The notes: generated by a model not told the origin, from the letters alone. Counted from the stretch's first letter, positions 27,322-37,068 are shown. The stretch is DNA of 64,000 nt from Bacteroidota bacterium (GCA_016720655.1 JADKKE010000006.1:124001-188000); one strand, 5' to 3'. Program-made: numbers and translations.

Positions 27322-28266
27322 ATGTCAAACGAATCTGAACATGTTAAATGCCTGATCATTGGATCGGGTCCTGCCGGATATACTGCTGCTATTTATGCTG
27401 CACGTGCGGATATGAAACCTGTAATGTACCAGGGATTGCAACCGGGCGGACAACTTACGATCACAACGGAAGTAGAGAATTATCCCGGCTATCCAAAAGG
27501 AACCATGGGACCTGAGATGATGGAAGATTTCAAAGCACAGGCCGAACGATTTGGAACGGATGTACGCTATGGTTATGCAACAGCAGTAGATTTTACCGGT
27601 CCGGTTCACAAAGTTATTGTGGACGAAACAAAAACGATCACTGCGGATACGGTAATCATCGCAACCGGAGCTTCTGCCAAATGGCTTGGTCTGGAGTCTG
27701 AACAGCGATTAAACGGATTTGGAGTCTCCGCTTGCGCAGTATGCGATGGTTTCTTCTTCAAAGGCCAGGATGTCGCTATTGTAGGTGCTGGAGATACTGC
27801 TGCTGAAGAAGCAACCTACCTCGCGAAACTTTGCAAAAAAGTATACATGATTGTTCGTCGTGATGAAATGCGTGCCAGCAAAGCAATGCAGCACCGTGTA
27901 CTCAATACTCCGAATATTGAAGTTCTGTTTAACCATATGCCAAAAGAAGTAATTGGTGGAAAAACAGTAGAAGGTGTGATTGTTACGAATGTAAAAACAA
28001 ATGAAGAACGTACTTTGAATGTGACCGGATTTTTTGTTGCTATCGGCCATCATCCAAATTCAGATATTTTTAAACCCTGGCTGGATATGGATGAAACCGG
28101 TTATTTAAAAACAATTCCGGGCTCTTCCAAAACCAATCGTGAAGGTGTTTTTGCAGCAGGAGATGTTGCAGATAAAATCTACCGTCAGGCTGTCACTGCA
28201 GCGGGTACAGGATGTATGGCTGCATTGGATGCTGAACGCTATTTGGCTGCAAAAGGTATTCATTGA
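27322..28266 (+). CDS. trxB: Thioredoxin-disulfide reductase
   Basis: A 314-residue flavoenzyme that reduces thioredoxin with NADPH. FAD motif IIGSGPAGYTAAIYAARA is near the N-terminus, the redox pair Cys138-Cys141 is in CAVCDGFF, the NADPH site is VAIVGAGDTAAEEA, and the C-terminal FAD motif is GVFAAGDVADKIYRQAVTAAGTGCMAALDAE. Normal length and complete. Probably transcribed with the pterin dehydratase downstream. Confidence 0.97.
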   Translation: MSNESEHVKCLIIGSGPAGYTAAIYAARADMKPVMYQGLQPGGQLTITTEVENYPGYPKGTMGPEMMEDFKAQAERFGTDVRYGYATAVDFTGPVHKVIVDETKTITADTVIIATGASAKWLGLESEQRLNGFGVSACAVCDGFFFKGQDVAIVGAGDTAAEEATYLAKLCKKVYMIVRRDEMRASKAMQHRVLNTPNIEVLFNHMPKEVIGGKTVEGVIVTNVKTNEERTLNVTGFFVAIGHHPNSDIFKPWLDMDETGYLKTIPGSSKTNREGVFAAGDVADKIYRQAVTAAGTGCMAALDAERYLAAKGIH

Positions 28267-28352
28267 TTCCAAAAGAATTCTTGATCTGTTTCGATTCCAT
28301 TCTATTCCAGTGAGACAGCTATAAGTTTTTAGTTCACTCTTATTAATTTTAA

Positions 28353-28604
28353 ATGATCATGTGGAAAGAAGAAAACAATTCATTACAGGCATCTTTCGAA
28401 TTTAAAGATTTTGTCCATGCCTTTGCTTTCATGACACAGGTAGCATTCACTGCCGAGAAAATGAATCATCATCCGGAGTGGAAAAATGTCTGGAATAAAG
28501 TTGACATTCGCCTGTCAACACATGATGCAGGGGATATTGTCACTGAAAAAGACCGAAAACTGGCCGATGCAATCGACAGGATTTTCAAGGAGATGAAAGC
28601 CTGA
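28353..28604 (+). CDS. phhB: 4a-hydroxytetrahydrobiopterin dehydratase (pterin carbinolamine dehydratase)
   Basis: 83 residues, the usual PCD/DCoH length. It carries the catalytic motif FTAEKMNHHPEWKNVWNKVDIRLSTHDAG, with the double His and the later His. It recycles the carbinolamine formed by aromatic amino acid hydroxylases. No hydroxylase gene is in this window, so its partner is elsewhere or it serves another pterin. It converges on the subtilase gene with 12 bases between stops. Confidence 0.94.
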   Translation: MIMWKEENNSLQASFEFKDFVHAFAFMTQVAFTAEKMNHHPEWKNVWNKVDIRLSTHDAGDIVTEKDRKLADAIDRIFKEMKA

Positions 28605-28616
28605 TTTCGGATGCTC

Positions 28617-30272
28617 TCAGATTTTTACAATCTTCCGGAGATAGGATTTGCTTTTCGAAATCACCCTCACGAAATAAATACCTGCATGAACTCCGCTCAG
28701 TGAAGGAAAAGAGATGTTGCTTATTTTTCCACCGTTGATTTCAACATCAGAAGCACCGACCTCCTGCCCTATTTCATCTATCAGTGACAAGTGGATTGTC
28801 TGGTTGGTACTGGAATAAAAACTGATTTCAAAATCCTGACTGAATGGATTTGGGAAAACACTCAGGAGATTATCTTCTGAAGAAAGATCGAGAATAGTTC
28901 CTCCCAAGAGCAAATCAGCAACAATAAAATTTGGAATTCCATATCCTAACGAATCCCCCGGAGTGTTGAAATAATTTGCGCTCTGCTCAATTGCATGCAG
29001 AACTTCCATATTCGTCTTTCCGGGATGTGCCTGCCACAAACACGCAGCAGATCCTGCCAATACAGGACAAGAAAAACTGGTACCACTTCCCTGCCCTATG
29101 CTTCCATCAGTATTAGCAATAGTTGTTTGAGATCCTTTTGCTGCTACATTGGGTTTCACATTACCATCTGATGAAGGACCCCAGCTACTGAATCCGGATT
29201 TGTATCCTGCGGAATCAACAGAACCCACACTCAATACACTGTCGGCATCGGATGGTGCCGAGATATAATGCCATGCTGAATTTCCAAGATTACCGGCACT
29301 CACCAAAACAAGAATTCCTTTGGAAGCTGCGATATCCGCACCGATAGATGCCGGACAAGTATTGCCGTTCATATCAGCATACGTATGGCTCATCGTGGAA
29401 TCATCGAAAGTTGAATATCCCAAAGAAGATGAAATCAGGTCGGCGCCGGCACTATCGGCAAATTCAGCAGCGGAAACCCAATTGTATTCCTCAATAATAT
29501 TTTCTGTGGGTGCATCTTCGGATCGCAACAACCAGAAATCAGAATGTGGTGCCGTCCCTATCAATTGTCCGGGAACATTTCCTGCAATGCAAGACAGTAC
29601 TGACATTCCATGAGAATTGTCTTCGTACACAGAAGCATCATTTGCAACAAAATCCCAGGTACCGAGAATTTGTCCGCCGGCACGAATGCTGTCAAAAGGA
29701 GAAAGCTGATCGACAGAATAAAATCCTGCATCGAGAATTGCTATGGTCATTCCTTCTCCTTTGAATCCGGCATCGTGAAGGTATTCGCCATTCATGAGAT
29801 GAATCTGATTGAAGGATCCGCCGTAATCAAAACTTTGTGTGCGTGCAAGGCTGCCGGATGAATTGTACGGTACATCACTCGTTTTAAACTTATCAATTTT
29901 ACCGGAAGATCTACCAATTCTGTTGACGGCAGTACTCGAATTGACAAAAGGAAGTGCTGTCACTGCTTGCAGAGTGGCCGAATCACAATCAATGATAATT
30001 CCATTATACCACTTGCTCCGGTTGAGTACCACTGCTCCAGTATTTTGCACAGCGAGAATATAAGCAGGATCAACAGGAAGATCATTTTGCAACACAGGAA
30101 TATTCTGTGTAATCCTTCTGCTGATTGCTTTCGCTGATAAAAAATCAGAAGGCGTGGATACCGAATACGGTGTATTGTTCTTGTCTGAAAAACTGATAAA
30201 ATATTTTGAAGCGCCTGCATCAACAAAGCAGCTGCTCACCAGGATCAGAACCAGAAGAATTCGAAGAAACAT
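28617..30272 (-). CDS. Secreted S8 (subtilisin-like) serine protease with T9SS sorting domain
   Basis: 551 residues. Signal peptide (FLRILLVLILVSSCFVDAGAS), a propeptide of about 110 residues, then the catalytic domain with Asp in MTIAILDAGFY, His in DNSHGMSVLS and Ser in GSGTSFSCPVLAGSAA; the oxyanion Asn is in LVSAGNLG. The C-terminus is a type A sorting domain (LSVFPNPFSQDFEISF ... GIYFVRVISKSKSYLRKIVKI). It is an extracellular or surface protease exported by T9SS. It sits 3 bases after a lipoprotein gene and is probably co-transcribed. Confidence 0.93.
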   Translation of the reverse strand: MFLRILLVLILVSSCFVDAGASKYFISFSDKNNTPYSVSTPSDFLSAKAISRRITQNIPVLQNDLPVDPAYILAVQNTGAVVLNRSKWYNGIIIDCDSATLQAVTALPFVNSSTAVNRIGRSSGKIDKFKTSDVPYNSSGSLARTQSFDYGGSFNQIHLMNGEYLHDAGFKGEGMTIAILDAGFYSVDQLSPFDSIRAGGQILGTWDFVANDASVYEDNSHGMSVLSCIAGNVPGQLIGTAPHSDFWLLRSEDAPTENIIEEYNWVSAAEFADSAGADLISSSLGYSTFDDSTMSHTYADMNGNTCPASIGADIAASKGILVLVSAGNLGNSAWHYISAPSDADSVLSVGSVDSAGYKSGFSSWGPSSDGNVKPNVAAKGSQTTIANTDGSIGQGSGTSFSCPVLAGSAACLWQAHPGKTNMEVLHAIEQSANYFNTPGDSLGYGIPNFIVADLLLGGTILDLSSEDNLLSVFPNPFSQDFEISFYSSTNQTIHLSLIDEIGQEVGASDVEINGGKISNISFPSLSGVHAGIYFVRVISKSKSYLRKIVKI

Positions 30273-30275
30273 GAC

Positions 30276-30983
30276 TTAATGTTTATAGTTTGAGAGATGT
30301 AATTGGTACTCCATGCCATTCAAGATCAATACAGTTCCGTTAGGCAAATGAACAGTATTCAAACTGTCCTGCCTTTTGTAAACCATACCCACATGATTTG
30401 CATAAATTTCATTTTTCAGAATTCGGTTCACATTGGACGTAAAATCATTCTGGATGACATTCACGGTAGAATCAAAAGAAAAGCCGCCGAGAGAAAATGG
30501 CTGGTGAATATCTGCATACGAATAATCTTCTTCGATATAATAATTAAAGGCATTCCCATTCCATGTTTTTCGCTCATTGATTGGAAATGAAAGCTTGACA
30601 AAACGAATGTTGTCTTCCACTCTCTGTGCAGATGTATTGGTAATTTTCGCAGTCCATAAATTCATGAAGTCCCAGGGCAATGTATCGCTCAATCTTCTGT
30701 ATCTCGAAATGCGATAAGCCCATTCTCCTTCTGCATCAAAAAAACCGGAATCAATTTCTTCTCTCAATTGAAAGGTATAAGCACGAATGGCAGTGTCGAG
30801 ATTAAAAGGATCGTCTTCATCAAGGTGAACAACAGAATCGGCATTGTATTCTATCCAGAATCCTGTTTCAAGAGGAAAATATCCGGCATAGGTGTTTTCA
30901 ATAGAAGGTTCCACCTGATCATCTTTGCAGGAGAACAGAAACATTCCTAAAATACCAATACAAACAATAAGTTTTCTCAACAT
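30276..30983 (-). CDS. Lipoprotein of unknown function
   Basis: About 235 residues from MLRKLIVCIGILGMFLFSC, a lipoprotein signal with Cys19 as the anchor; an upstream in-frame start at 31037 would bury this signal. The mature part is a beta-rich domain opening with NTYAGYFPLETGFWIEYNADSVVH, a pattern frequent in Bacteroidota lipoproteins. No catalytic motif is seen. Its stop is 3 bases from the subtilase start, so the two are coupled. Confidence 0.82.
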   Translation of the reverse strand: MLRKLIVCIGILGMFLFSCKDDQVEPSIENTYAGYFPLETGFWIEYNADSVVHLDEDDPFNLDTAIRAYTFQLREEIDSGFFDAEGEWAYRISRYRRLSDTLPWDFMNLWTAKITNTSAQRVEDNIRFVKLSFPINERKTWNGNAFNYYIEEDYSYADIHQPFSLGGFSFDSTVNVIQNDFTSNVNRILKNEIYANHVGMVYKRQDSLNTVHLPNGTVLILNGMEYQLHLSNYKH

Positions 30984-31029
30984 AAAAGGATTATTTCGAT
31001 TCTCACTCAATGTTGTCTTTAGGAAATTT

Positions 31030-31305
31030 TCATCCAACAGAATTCTGAACTGTCTTCCGGTATTCTGTCAAACGTTTATGAATGACATGAAACCAAATGG
31101 GTGGAATCAAAGCCATGTAAATCGCAGAAGCATATCCACCGGGAAGTACCGGACTTTCCTCGTAATGCTGCAAGGTATGATATGCTTTTGAAGCATAAAA
31201 ATGATGATCACTGTGCCGACTCAGATCAATCAATATAAAACGAGAGATTACTTTGTCAGGTCTGCCAGCTATGTGTTTCATTCACACGTTCTTTTTCATT
31301 TCTTG
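31030..31305 (-). CDS. AlkB-like membrane oxygenase/desaturase, C-terminal part
   Basis: Begins in the middle of the gene. In one frame YIEHYGLTRNEKERVNETHSWQT gives the NYIEHYG motif. After a second frame change LSRHSDHHFYASKAYHTLQHYEE gives the RHSDHH histidine box, ending GGYASAIYMALIPPIWFHVIHKRL. Together these carry the last iron ligands of alkane-1-monooxygenase-like enzymes. The break near 31275-31283 is one extra T (ACC-T-GAC). This part cannot be a stand-alone gene. Confidence 0.85.
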
Positions 31306-32067
31306 TCAAACCATAATGTTCAATATAATTCGTGTATCCAGAAGGAAATTCGCAACAAGGCTTTGAAAGATGAACACAAACAATGCAACTTTTCCAAGTA
31401 GAAACACAATGACTGTATAAAAGGCAATTAAAAGCAAAGTATTAGTAAGGACATAATTTCTGAATCCATACGGATTGGATTTTTCTGATTTCAAACGGTT
31501 CACTTCCACGTTCCATGCACTGGCAATCTGTCCGAATGTAGAGCGCAGGAAAAAAGCATAAAGGCTCTCTCCATACTTCGCAGTAGCGGGATCGCGTTCA
31601 GTGCCAACCCATTTGTGGTGTACCCGGAGGTGATCAACATAGAAGTAAACATTGCTGACGCTAAACAAGAGCATTTTACCCAACATCTGCCAATGCTTTT
31701 TCTTTCTGTGAATCATTTCATGAGCAACAATCAAAGACGAAGAACCGGAATGAACACCCGTAGAAACAGCAACCCAGAAAATTTGCCAACCCACGATTCT
31801 TCCTGCATGCAGGGAATAGAAAAGAGCAGTCAATGAAAGGACTTGCAAAAGCGCATGCAAGACCAGGATCAGATCCGGGATGAAAGGAGAAGCCGAATGT
31901 TCCTGACTCTTATCTTCCGGCATAAACCATTCGACCAGGGCAAGAAATCCAATAGAAAAAATGAGGTTGGACAGTACCCACCAGCCACCAAGCAAGTTTC
32001 CTGTTATGGTGATAAGACCCGGGAGCAAACTCCAGAAATACTTGTAATTGCGTGAAGTAACAGACAT
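31306..32067 (-). CDS. AlkB-like membrane oxygenase/desaturase, N-terminal part
   Basis: MSVTSRNYKYFWSLLPGLIT begins a multi-helix membrane protein with two of the alkane hydroxylase histidine boxes: VAHEMIHRKKKH (HExxH) and DHLRVHHKWVGTERDPATA (HxxxHH). Helices lie before, between and after the boxes. The AlkB family uses a di-iron centre to hydroxylate alkanes or fatty acyl chains, with rubredoxin as electron donor; no rubredoxin gene is adjacent. The frame fails near 31310-31330 (one base missing after FLLDT) and ends in a false stop, with the remaining motifs downstream. Substrate unknown. Confidence 0.88.
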   Translation of the reverse strand: MSVTSRNYKYFWSLLPGLITITGNLLGGWWVLSNLIFSIGFLALVEWFMPEDKSQEHSASPFIPDLILVLHALLQVLSLTALFYSLHAGRIVGWQIFWVAVSTGVHSGSSSLIVAHEMIHRKKKHWQMLGKMLLFSVSNVYFYVDHLRVHHKWVGTERDPATAKYGESLYAFFLRSTFGQIASAWNVEVNRLKSEKSNPYGFRNYVLTNTLLLIAFYTVIVFLLGKVALFVFIFQSLVANFLLDTRIILNIMV

Positions 32068-32086
32068 CTTCAAGAATGCTATTTTA

Positions 32087-32094
32087 CAAATTTA
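32087..32094 (-). promoter_or_regulatory. -7 element of the AlkB-like gene
   Basis: TAAATTTG on the minus strand, 19 bases before the ATG at 32067. Confidence 0.45.
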
Positions 32095-32204
32095 GTCAAT
32101 TCTCCGGGGTAACATGACAGGCTATTGTAACAATTTTTCAGGCTTTGATCCGTTCTTTTTGATTAAAAATAAGTTAATACCTTTAGCGGTGTCATTCAAC
32201 CTCA

Positions 32205-32867
32205 ATGAGAACTTACATTAGTCTATTCAGCCTTCTATTCTTTAACTTGTCTATCGGTCTTGCCCAGGAAAAAAGCCTTCCTGAAAATGATCTTGTGCAG
32301 TTTTCCGGTATCGTCGTTACCAGCGATAGCCTTAATCCTGTTCCTTACACAAGTATCATGATTCGGAACACGTACCGGGGAACTGTCGGAGATTATTACG
32401 GCTTTTTCTCGTTTGTGGCAAAAATGAAAGACACAATTGAGTTTCTTGCCATTGGTTACAAAAGGGCAGTCTTCGTGATTCCGGATACCCTGAGTGATCA
32501 CCGTTGCTCGCTCATACAATTGTTAAAACCGGATACAGTTTACTTACGTGAAGTGGTCATTTTCCCCTGGCCAACCAAGGAACAATTCAAGGAAGCTTTC
32601 CTTCGATTGCATATTCCATCAGATGATATGACCCGGGCCGAAAGGAATCTCGATCCGGGCAGGCTTGCAATGCTCTCCGCAGCTATGCCAATGGATGGAA
32701 GTATGAATTTCAAAAATGCCATGGAGCAACAAACCAGCAGATTGTATTATGCCGGACAACTTCCTCCCAATAATCTCCTGAATCCTGTCGCCTGGTCAAA
32801 ATTTATACAGATGTGGCAGAACGGAGAATTCCGGAGAAAAGACAAAACAATTAAAGACGAAAATTAA
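32205..32867 (+). CDS. Carboxypeptidase-like regulatory domain protein, secreted
   Basis: 220 residues. A signal peptide (SLFSLLFFNLSIGLAQ) is followed by one CarboxypepD_reg-like beta-sandwich: FSGIVVTSDSLNPVPYTSIMIRNTYRGTVGDYYGFFSFVA, then IEFLAIGYKRAVFVIPD. The C-terminal 90 residues are helical and specific to Bacteroidota (NPVAWSKFIQMWQNGEF). It lies 13 bases before the second TonB receptor gene and is probably in the same operon, perhaps as a periplasmic accessory. Confidence 0.82.
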   Translation: MRTYISLFSLLFFNLSIGLAQEKSLPENDLVQFSGIVVTSDSLNPVPYTSIMIRNTYRGTVGDYYGFFSFVAKMKDTIEFLAIGYKRAVFVIPDTLSDHRCSLIQLLKPDTVYLREVVIFPWPTKEQFKEAFLRLHIPSDDMTRAERNLDPGRLAMLSAAMPMDGSMNFKNAMEQQTSRLYYAGQLPPNNLLNPVAWSKFIQMWQNGEFRRKDKTIKDEN

Positions 32868-32879
32868 GTCAGCAAGCCT

Positions 32880-35396
32880 ATGAATCTGAGAGGCCTTTTC
32901 ACCTCCCTCCTTTTTGTTTTTTCATTTCTCGGCTTTTCAAGTCAAGGTCAGCAAGCCCGCATTTTTGGCGTAGTCAAGGATTCCCTGAACAAACCGGTTT
33001 TTGGAGCCACTGTCGCAGTGTTTGGTAAACCAATCGGAATAACAACAAGCGACAATGGAAACTATACCTTGTTTGTGCCTGCAAATGAACCGCTGAAAAT
33101 TGTGTTCAGTTTCACCGGTTTAAGGGCTGATACTGTTTTCATTAAGCTCAATCCCGGAGAAGAACGCAACATCGACCGCAAGCTGAAAGATCGGGTAGTT
33201 GAAATTGGAACCGTTGACATCGAAGAAAGATCCATGAAGTCCCTCAATCTCACGAAGATTGATCCAAAAGTTGTTTCCGTAATTCCGACACCGAATCAAA
33301 GTGTAGAAGATCTTATAAAAACGCTACCCGGTGTGGGTTCGGCAAACGAACTGAGTTCATCGTATTCTGTTCGCGGAGGAAATTACGATGAGAATCTTGT
33401 TTATGTAAATGACTTTGAAGTCTACCGGCCACTTCTTGTGCGCTCCGGACAGCAGGAAGGCTTAAGTATCATCAATCCCGACATGGTAGAATCTATTCAA
33501 TTTTCTGCTGGCGGTTTTGATGCAGTTTATGGTGATAAATTATCTTCTGTACTGGATATTAAATATAGAAAGCCCAACAAATTCGGCGGATCTATCAGTG
33601 CAAGTATGCTCGGAGGTTCACTTGAACTTGAAAACCGGAGTAAAAACAAGAAGTGGTATTACATGGCAGGTGTAAGACAGAAGTCAAATAAATACCTCCT
33701 GAATACTTTTGATACCAAGGGCGAATACAAGCCCTCTTTTACGGATGTCCAACTGCTCACCGGTGTGGAATTCTCGAAGAAGTTTTCGATGGAAATTTTC
33801 GGGAATTATGCACGCAACAGGTACAATCTTGTTCCTGAATCGAGGGAAACAAATTTCGGAACCATCAATGATGCGAAGCGATTCACGGTCTATTTCGAAG
33901 GACAGGAAATTGACAGGTATCAGACATATACAGGCTCTTTATCAGCAACTTATAAGCCTTCAGATAATGTGAAGCTGAAGCTGATCAGTAGCGCTTACCA
34001 TACACGGGAAGAAGAAAATTTCGACATCCTCGGACAGTATTTTCTGGACCAACTTGAAAACGATTTCGGGAAGGATAATTTTGGCGATGTGGCATTTAAT
34101 CTTGGTGTTGGATCATTCCTGAACCATGCCAGAAACAGACTTGAAGCTACTGTGTACAATGCGGAACACAAAGGAGAAATTGTCGGGGATAAAACACTCT
34201 GGCAATGGGGAGTAAAAGTTCAGCATGAAGAAATTGATGATAAGTTACACGAATGGTATTACAACGATTCTTCCGGATTCTCTATTCCCTCTCCAAGAGA
34301 CAGCATTAATCCGATGATTGTTTTGAATGATGTGGTCATTGCAAAATCCAATCTTTCGTCGAATCGGATTTCAGGATATGTTCAAAATACCTGGAAGATT
34401 CTTGAGAAGAACAAACTTATTCTGAATCTTGGTGTACGTGCGAATTACTGGGACCTTAACGAAGAGCTGGTGATTAGTCCGCGCGGATCTGTAACGTTTA
34501 AACCCAATCCAAAAAAGAGTCTGAATTTTCGCGCTGCCGGAGGATATTATTACCAGCCTCCCTTCTACCGGGAACTGAGAGATATCGATGGAAAATTACA
34601 TCCAGGAACAAAAGCGCAGCGTTCGATCCAGGGAGTCCTTGGTGCTGATTTTACTTTTCTTGCTCTTGGAAGAGAGTTCAAGCTGACATCGGAAGTATTT
34701 TACAAATCGCTGAATCAACTTATTCCCTACAAAATCGACAATCTAAGAATCCGGTATCTTCCGAATCTGATGTCCAAAGGATATGCACGCGGACTAGATT
34801 TTCGGTTGTTTGGTGAATTTGTTCCCGGTGCTGAATCCTGGGCCAGTTTATCGATACTTCAGACAGAAGAAGATGTTGAGGGTGATTATTATTACGTTCG
34901 TTACAATGCAGCCGGAGAAGAAATTATCCCCGGGTTTACTTTCGACAATGTAGCCGTTGACAGTACACGTATGGAACCGGGTTATATCCCGAGGCCGGCA
35001 GATCAAAGGGTGAGTTTCGGTTTGTTTTTTCAGGACTACCTGCCCAAGTTTCCAACGTATAAAATGTCCCTCACTTTGTTGTTCGGCACCGCATTGCCAT
35101 TTGGTCCTCCGGGTCGTGACCGATACAAGGATATCCTGCGAATGCCAACCTATCGCCGCGTGGATATTGGATTCTCGAAACAATTAATTGGCGACGAAGT
35201 AAAACACAAACCAAAAGGAAAATTACTCGGCAATCTGGAATCGCTATGGTTTGGTGTTGAAGTATTCAATTTGCTTCAGGTAAGTAATGTTGCATCTTAC
35301 AACTGGGTAACAGATATCAGTAATGCGCGGAAATATGCTATCCCAAATTACCTTACCTCCCGACAACTGAATATCCGGGTGAATGCTAAATTTTAG
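32880..35396 (+). CDS. TonB-dependent receptor (SusC-like)
   Basis: 838 residues. Signal peptide (LRGLFTSLLFVFSFLGFSSQGQ), CarboxypepD_reg-like domain (ARIFGVVKDSLNKPVFGATVAVFG), plug domain (VEDLIKTLPGVGSANELSSSYSVRGGNYDENLVYVNDFEV) and a 22-strand-type barrel ending YLTSRQLNIRVNAKF. It imports a large or scarce substrate across the outer membrane using TonB energy. The reading frame is intact, unlike the receptor at 23.8 kb. No SusD partner is next to it. Confidence 0.92.
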   Translation: MNLRGLFTSLLFVFSFLGFSSQGQQARIFGVVKDSLNKPVFGATVAVFGKPIGITTSDNGNYTLFVPANEPLKIVFSFTGLRADTVFIKLNPGEERNIDRKLKDRVVEIGTVDIEERSMKSLNLTKIDPKVVSVIPTPNQSVEDLIKTLPGVGSANELSSSYSVRGGNYDENLVYVNDFEVYRPLLVRSGQQEGLSIINPDMVESIQFSAGGFDAVYGDKLSSVLDIKYRKPNKFGGSISASMLGGSLELENRSKNKKWYYMAGVRQKSNKYLLNTFDTKGEYKPSFTDVQLLTGVEFSKKFSMEIFGNYARNRYNLVPESRETNFGTINDAKRFTVYFEGQEIDRYQTYTGSLSATYKPSDNVKLKLISSAYHTREEENFDILGQYFLDQLENDFGKDNFGDVAFNLGVGSFLNHARNRLEATVYNAEHKGEIVGDKTLWQWGVKVQHEEIDDKLHEWYYNDSSGFSIPSPRDSINPMIVLNDVVIAKSNLSSNRISGYVQNTWKILEKNKLILNLGVRANYWDLNEELVISPRGSVTFKPNPKKSLNFRAAGGYYYQPPFYRELRDIDGKLHPGTKAQRSIQGVLGADFTFLALGREFKLTSEVFYKSLNQLIPYKIDNLRIRYLPNLMSKGYARGLDFRLFGEFVPGAESWASLSILQTEEDVEGDYYYVRYNAAGEEIIPGFTFDNVAVDSTRMEPGYIPRPADQRVSFGLFFQDYLPKFPTYKMSLTLLFGTALPFGPPGRDRYKDILRMPTYRRVDIGFSKQLIGDEVKHKPKGKLLGNLESLWFGVEVFNLLQVSNVASYNWVTDISNARKYAIPNYLTSRQLNIRVNAKF

Positions 35397-35435
35397 GTTT
35401 GCCTTCCGGAAGCAAGTAAAAACAAACTGAGGTCC

Positions 35436-35828
35436 ATGAAATTTCGGCTTCTCCTTCTCTTTCTCTTTTTCAGGCTCGCATCCTTCGGGCAAGAAGTTGT
35501 TTTCTGTGAAAGTGTAAATGATGTTGATGGTACACCGGTGAAACCCAGTTCTTATTTCATCATCAGCAACAATGGCGGAACACTCATGCTCTTGTTGAAA
35601 CTTGACAAGCTCATCAATTCAAAGTCCCTTAAAATTGATCTTTACATACTTGACGAAGAAAGTAAAAAAGAAGTATTCCACAATACTCTCCAGGCAAAGC
35701 CCGAACCGCATTATACCTGGATAAAAAAAGAAATAACTTTTTTCAAAGCCGGCGAATATACCGTTTACATCTATGATGAAACAGATCGATTGCTTGGTGT
35801 GGGAAAAGTGAGGATTGTATTGAGTTGA
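35436..35828 (+). CDS. Small secreted protein of unknown function
   Basis: 130 residues. The signal peptide MKFRLLLLFLFFRLASFGQ precedes a single beta-sandwich of about 110 residues (VVFCESVNDVDGTPVKPSSYFIISNNGGTLMLLL, KAGEYTVYIYDETDRLLGVGKVRIVLS). The fold resembles small periplasmic Ig-like domains. It follows the TonB receptor by 40 bases and may be part of that operon. It is the last gene before the repeat-rich mobile island. Confidence 0.75.
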   Translation: MKFRLLLLFLFFRLASFGQEVVFCESVNDVDGTPVKPSSYFIISNNGGTLMLLLKLDKLINSKSLKIDLYILDEESKKEVFHNTLQAKPEPHYTWIKKEITFFKAGEYTVYIYDETDRLLGVGKVRIVLS

Positions 35829-35831
35829 GTT

Positions 35832-35914
35832 AGTCCCGCTGGGACAAGTCTTTAACGAAAGCCAGTGCGTCGGCGGACTTGGACCGTTATATAGCCATAG
35901 ACCTTAGAAATATA
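35832..35914 (-). repeat. REPIN-like repeat, copy A (opposite orientation to B-E)
   Basis: Reverse complement of the family seen at 36797, 36971, 38132 and 38185. The small palindrome GTCCCGCTGGGAC is at its left end, followed by the shared core AAGTCTTTAACGAAAGCC. About a dozen differences from copy B. It lies on the other side of the transposase, facing copies B and C. Confidence 0.85.
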
Positions 35915-36080
35915 ATCCTTTAAAATCTTTTTTTAAAAAGGCAACTGAACACTATAGATGAATTTCGAAGGTGTTTAAAATTTTCTATAAAAGAATGAAC
36001 CTTTCCATAGCCAAAATACATACTATAAGAACCCGCATATTGGGTTTTATTTTTTCAATGAAAAATAAAATATTTGCGGA

Positions 36081-36641
36081 ATGGGACATGCGTATAGAAT
36101 TCACAAACAGGATGCGGCGTATTTTATAACATTCACTGTTGTTGACTGGATTGATCTATTCACAAGGCCGGAATACAAATATTTACTTTGTGAAAGTTTA
36201 AACTATTGCATTCGGGAGAAATCACTAAAAATATTCTCCTATGTGATCATGACAAATCACATTCATCTATTATGCCGGGCTGAAGAAGGAAAACTGAGTG
36301 ACATCGTTCGCGATTTTAAAAAATATACAACGGGAAAACTTATTTCAATGATCCTTACCGGAGGTGAAAGCAGGCGTGAATTCCTGCTTGAAAAATTTAA
36401 TCATCACGGTAAACAAAATAACTTGAATACCAAATATCAAATTTGGCAAAACGGGAGTCACGCTGAAGAAGTTTTTGAGCCGAAATTTACATTGAGTAAA
36501 ATTCAATACATTCATTACAACCCGGTAGAAGCAGGTCTTGTGACCTATCCTCATGAATATAGATTTAGCAGTGCACAGGATTATGCCGGTATTAAAGGAC
36601 CGGTAGAAGTTGAGGTTCTGGAACTTCATAAATTATTTTAA
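36081..36641 (+). mobile_element. REP-associated tyrosine transposase (RAYT, Y1/IS200-like HUH)
   Basis: A 186-residue single-strand transposase of the Y1 family. The HUH motif is NHIHLL (residues 54-59) and the candidate catalytic tyrosine lies in IQYIHYNPVEAGLV, the RAYT C-terminal signature. The N-terminus (YFITFTVVDWIDLFTRPEYKYLL) is typical. RAYTs recognise short palindromic REP sequences and are thought to spread them. Inverted copies of a ~100-bp repeat with palindromic ends flank this gene, as expected for a RAYT and its own REPINs. It is AT-rich compared with its neighbours. Confidence 0.9.
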
Positions 36642-36796
36642 TTGGCTTATGTATGCATTAAGTGCTGTCAGCATTAATGCTTTAAAATTGTCTTTCGCAT
36701 ATTTTGAAATGCAAAATAATTGAAGAAATATCAGATTTCGAAGCACTGGCTATTTTGGACCATTCAGCAATGCGCAGGCTAATATTTAAGAATGTT

Positions 36797-36896
36797 CCAG
36801 TTGGGGATAAAATGCTATATTTCTAAGGTATTAGACTTTATAACGGGCCAAGTCCGCTAGCGCACAGGCTTTCGTTAAAGACTTGTCCCAGCGGGA
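36797..36896 (+). repeat. REPIN-like repeat, copy B
   Basis: A 100-base unit. The left end CCAGTTGGGG is a degenerate palindrome, followed by GCTATATTTCTAAGGTATTA, then the core CACAGGCTTTCGTTAAAGAC, with TCCCAGCGGGA as the right palindrome. Confidence 0.9.
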
Positions 36897-36970
36897 ATAT
36901 TAGAATTCTAAAGCGCTTGTTATTATGAACCACAGAGCCAAAGCGGATGTATTTATTTACAAATTCCATA

Positions 36971-37068
36971 GATGGGGACAAAAATGCTATATTTCTAAGG
37001 TTTTAAACTTTATAACGGGCCACGTCCGCCGACGCACAGGCTTTCGTTAAAGACTTGTCCCAGCGGGA
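36971..37068 (+). repeat. REPIN-like repeat, copy C
   Basis: 98 bases in the same orientation as B and highly similar across its length. The left palindrome is degenerate (GATGGGGACA) and the right end TCCCAGCGGGA is intact. Confidence 0.9.

Noticed and set aside
36030..36055. Terminator-like hairpin AACCC/GGGTT upstream of the transposase
   Set aside because: Only a 5-bp stem; too weak to list as a terminator.
36715..36836. Short frame KIIEEISDFEALAILDHSAM before repeat copy B
   Set aside because: No start codon or ribosome site near its beginning, ends inside the repeat, and no family is recognised. It may be a remnant but cannot be supported.
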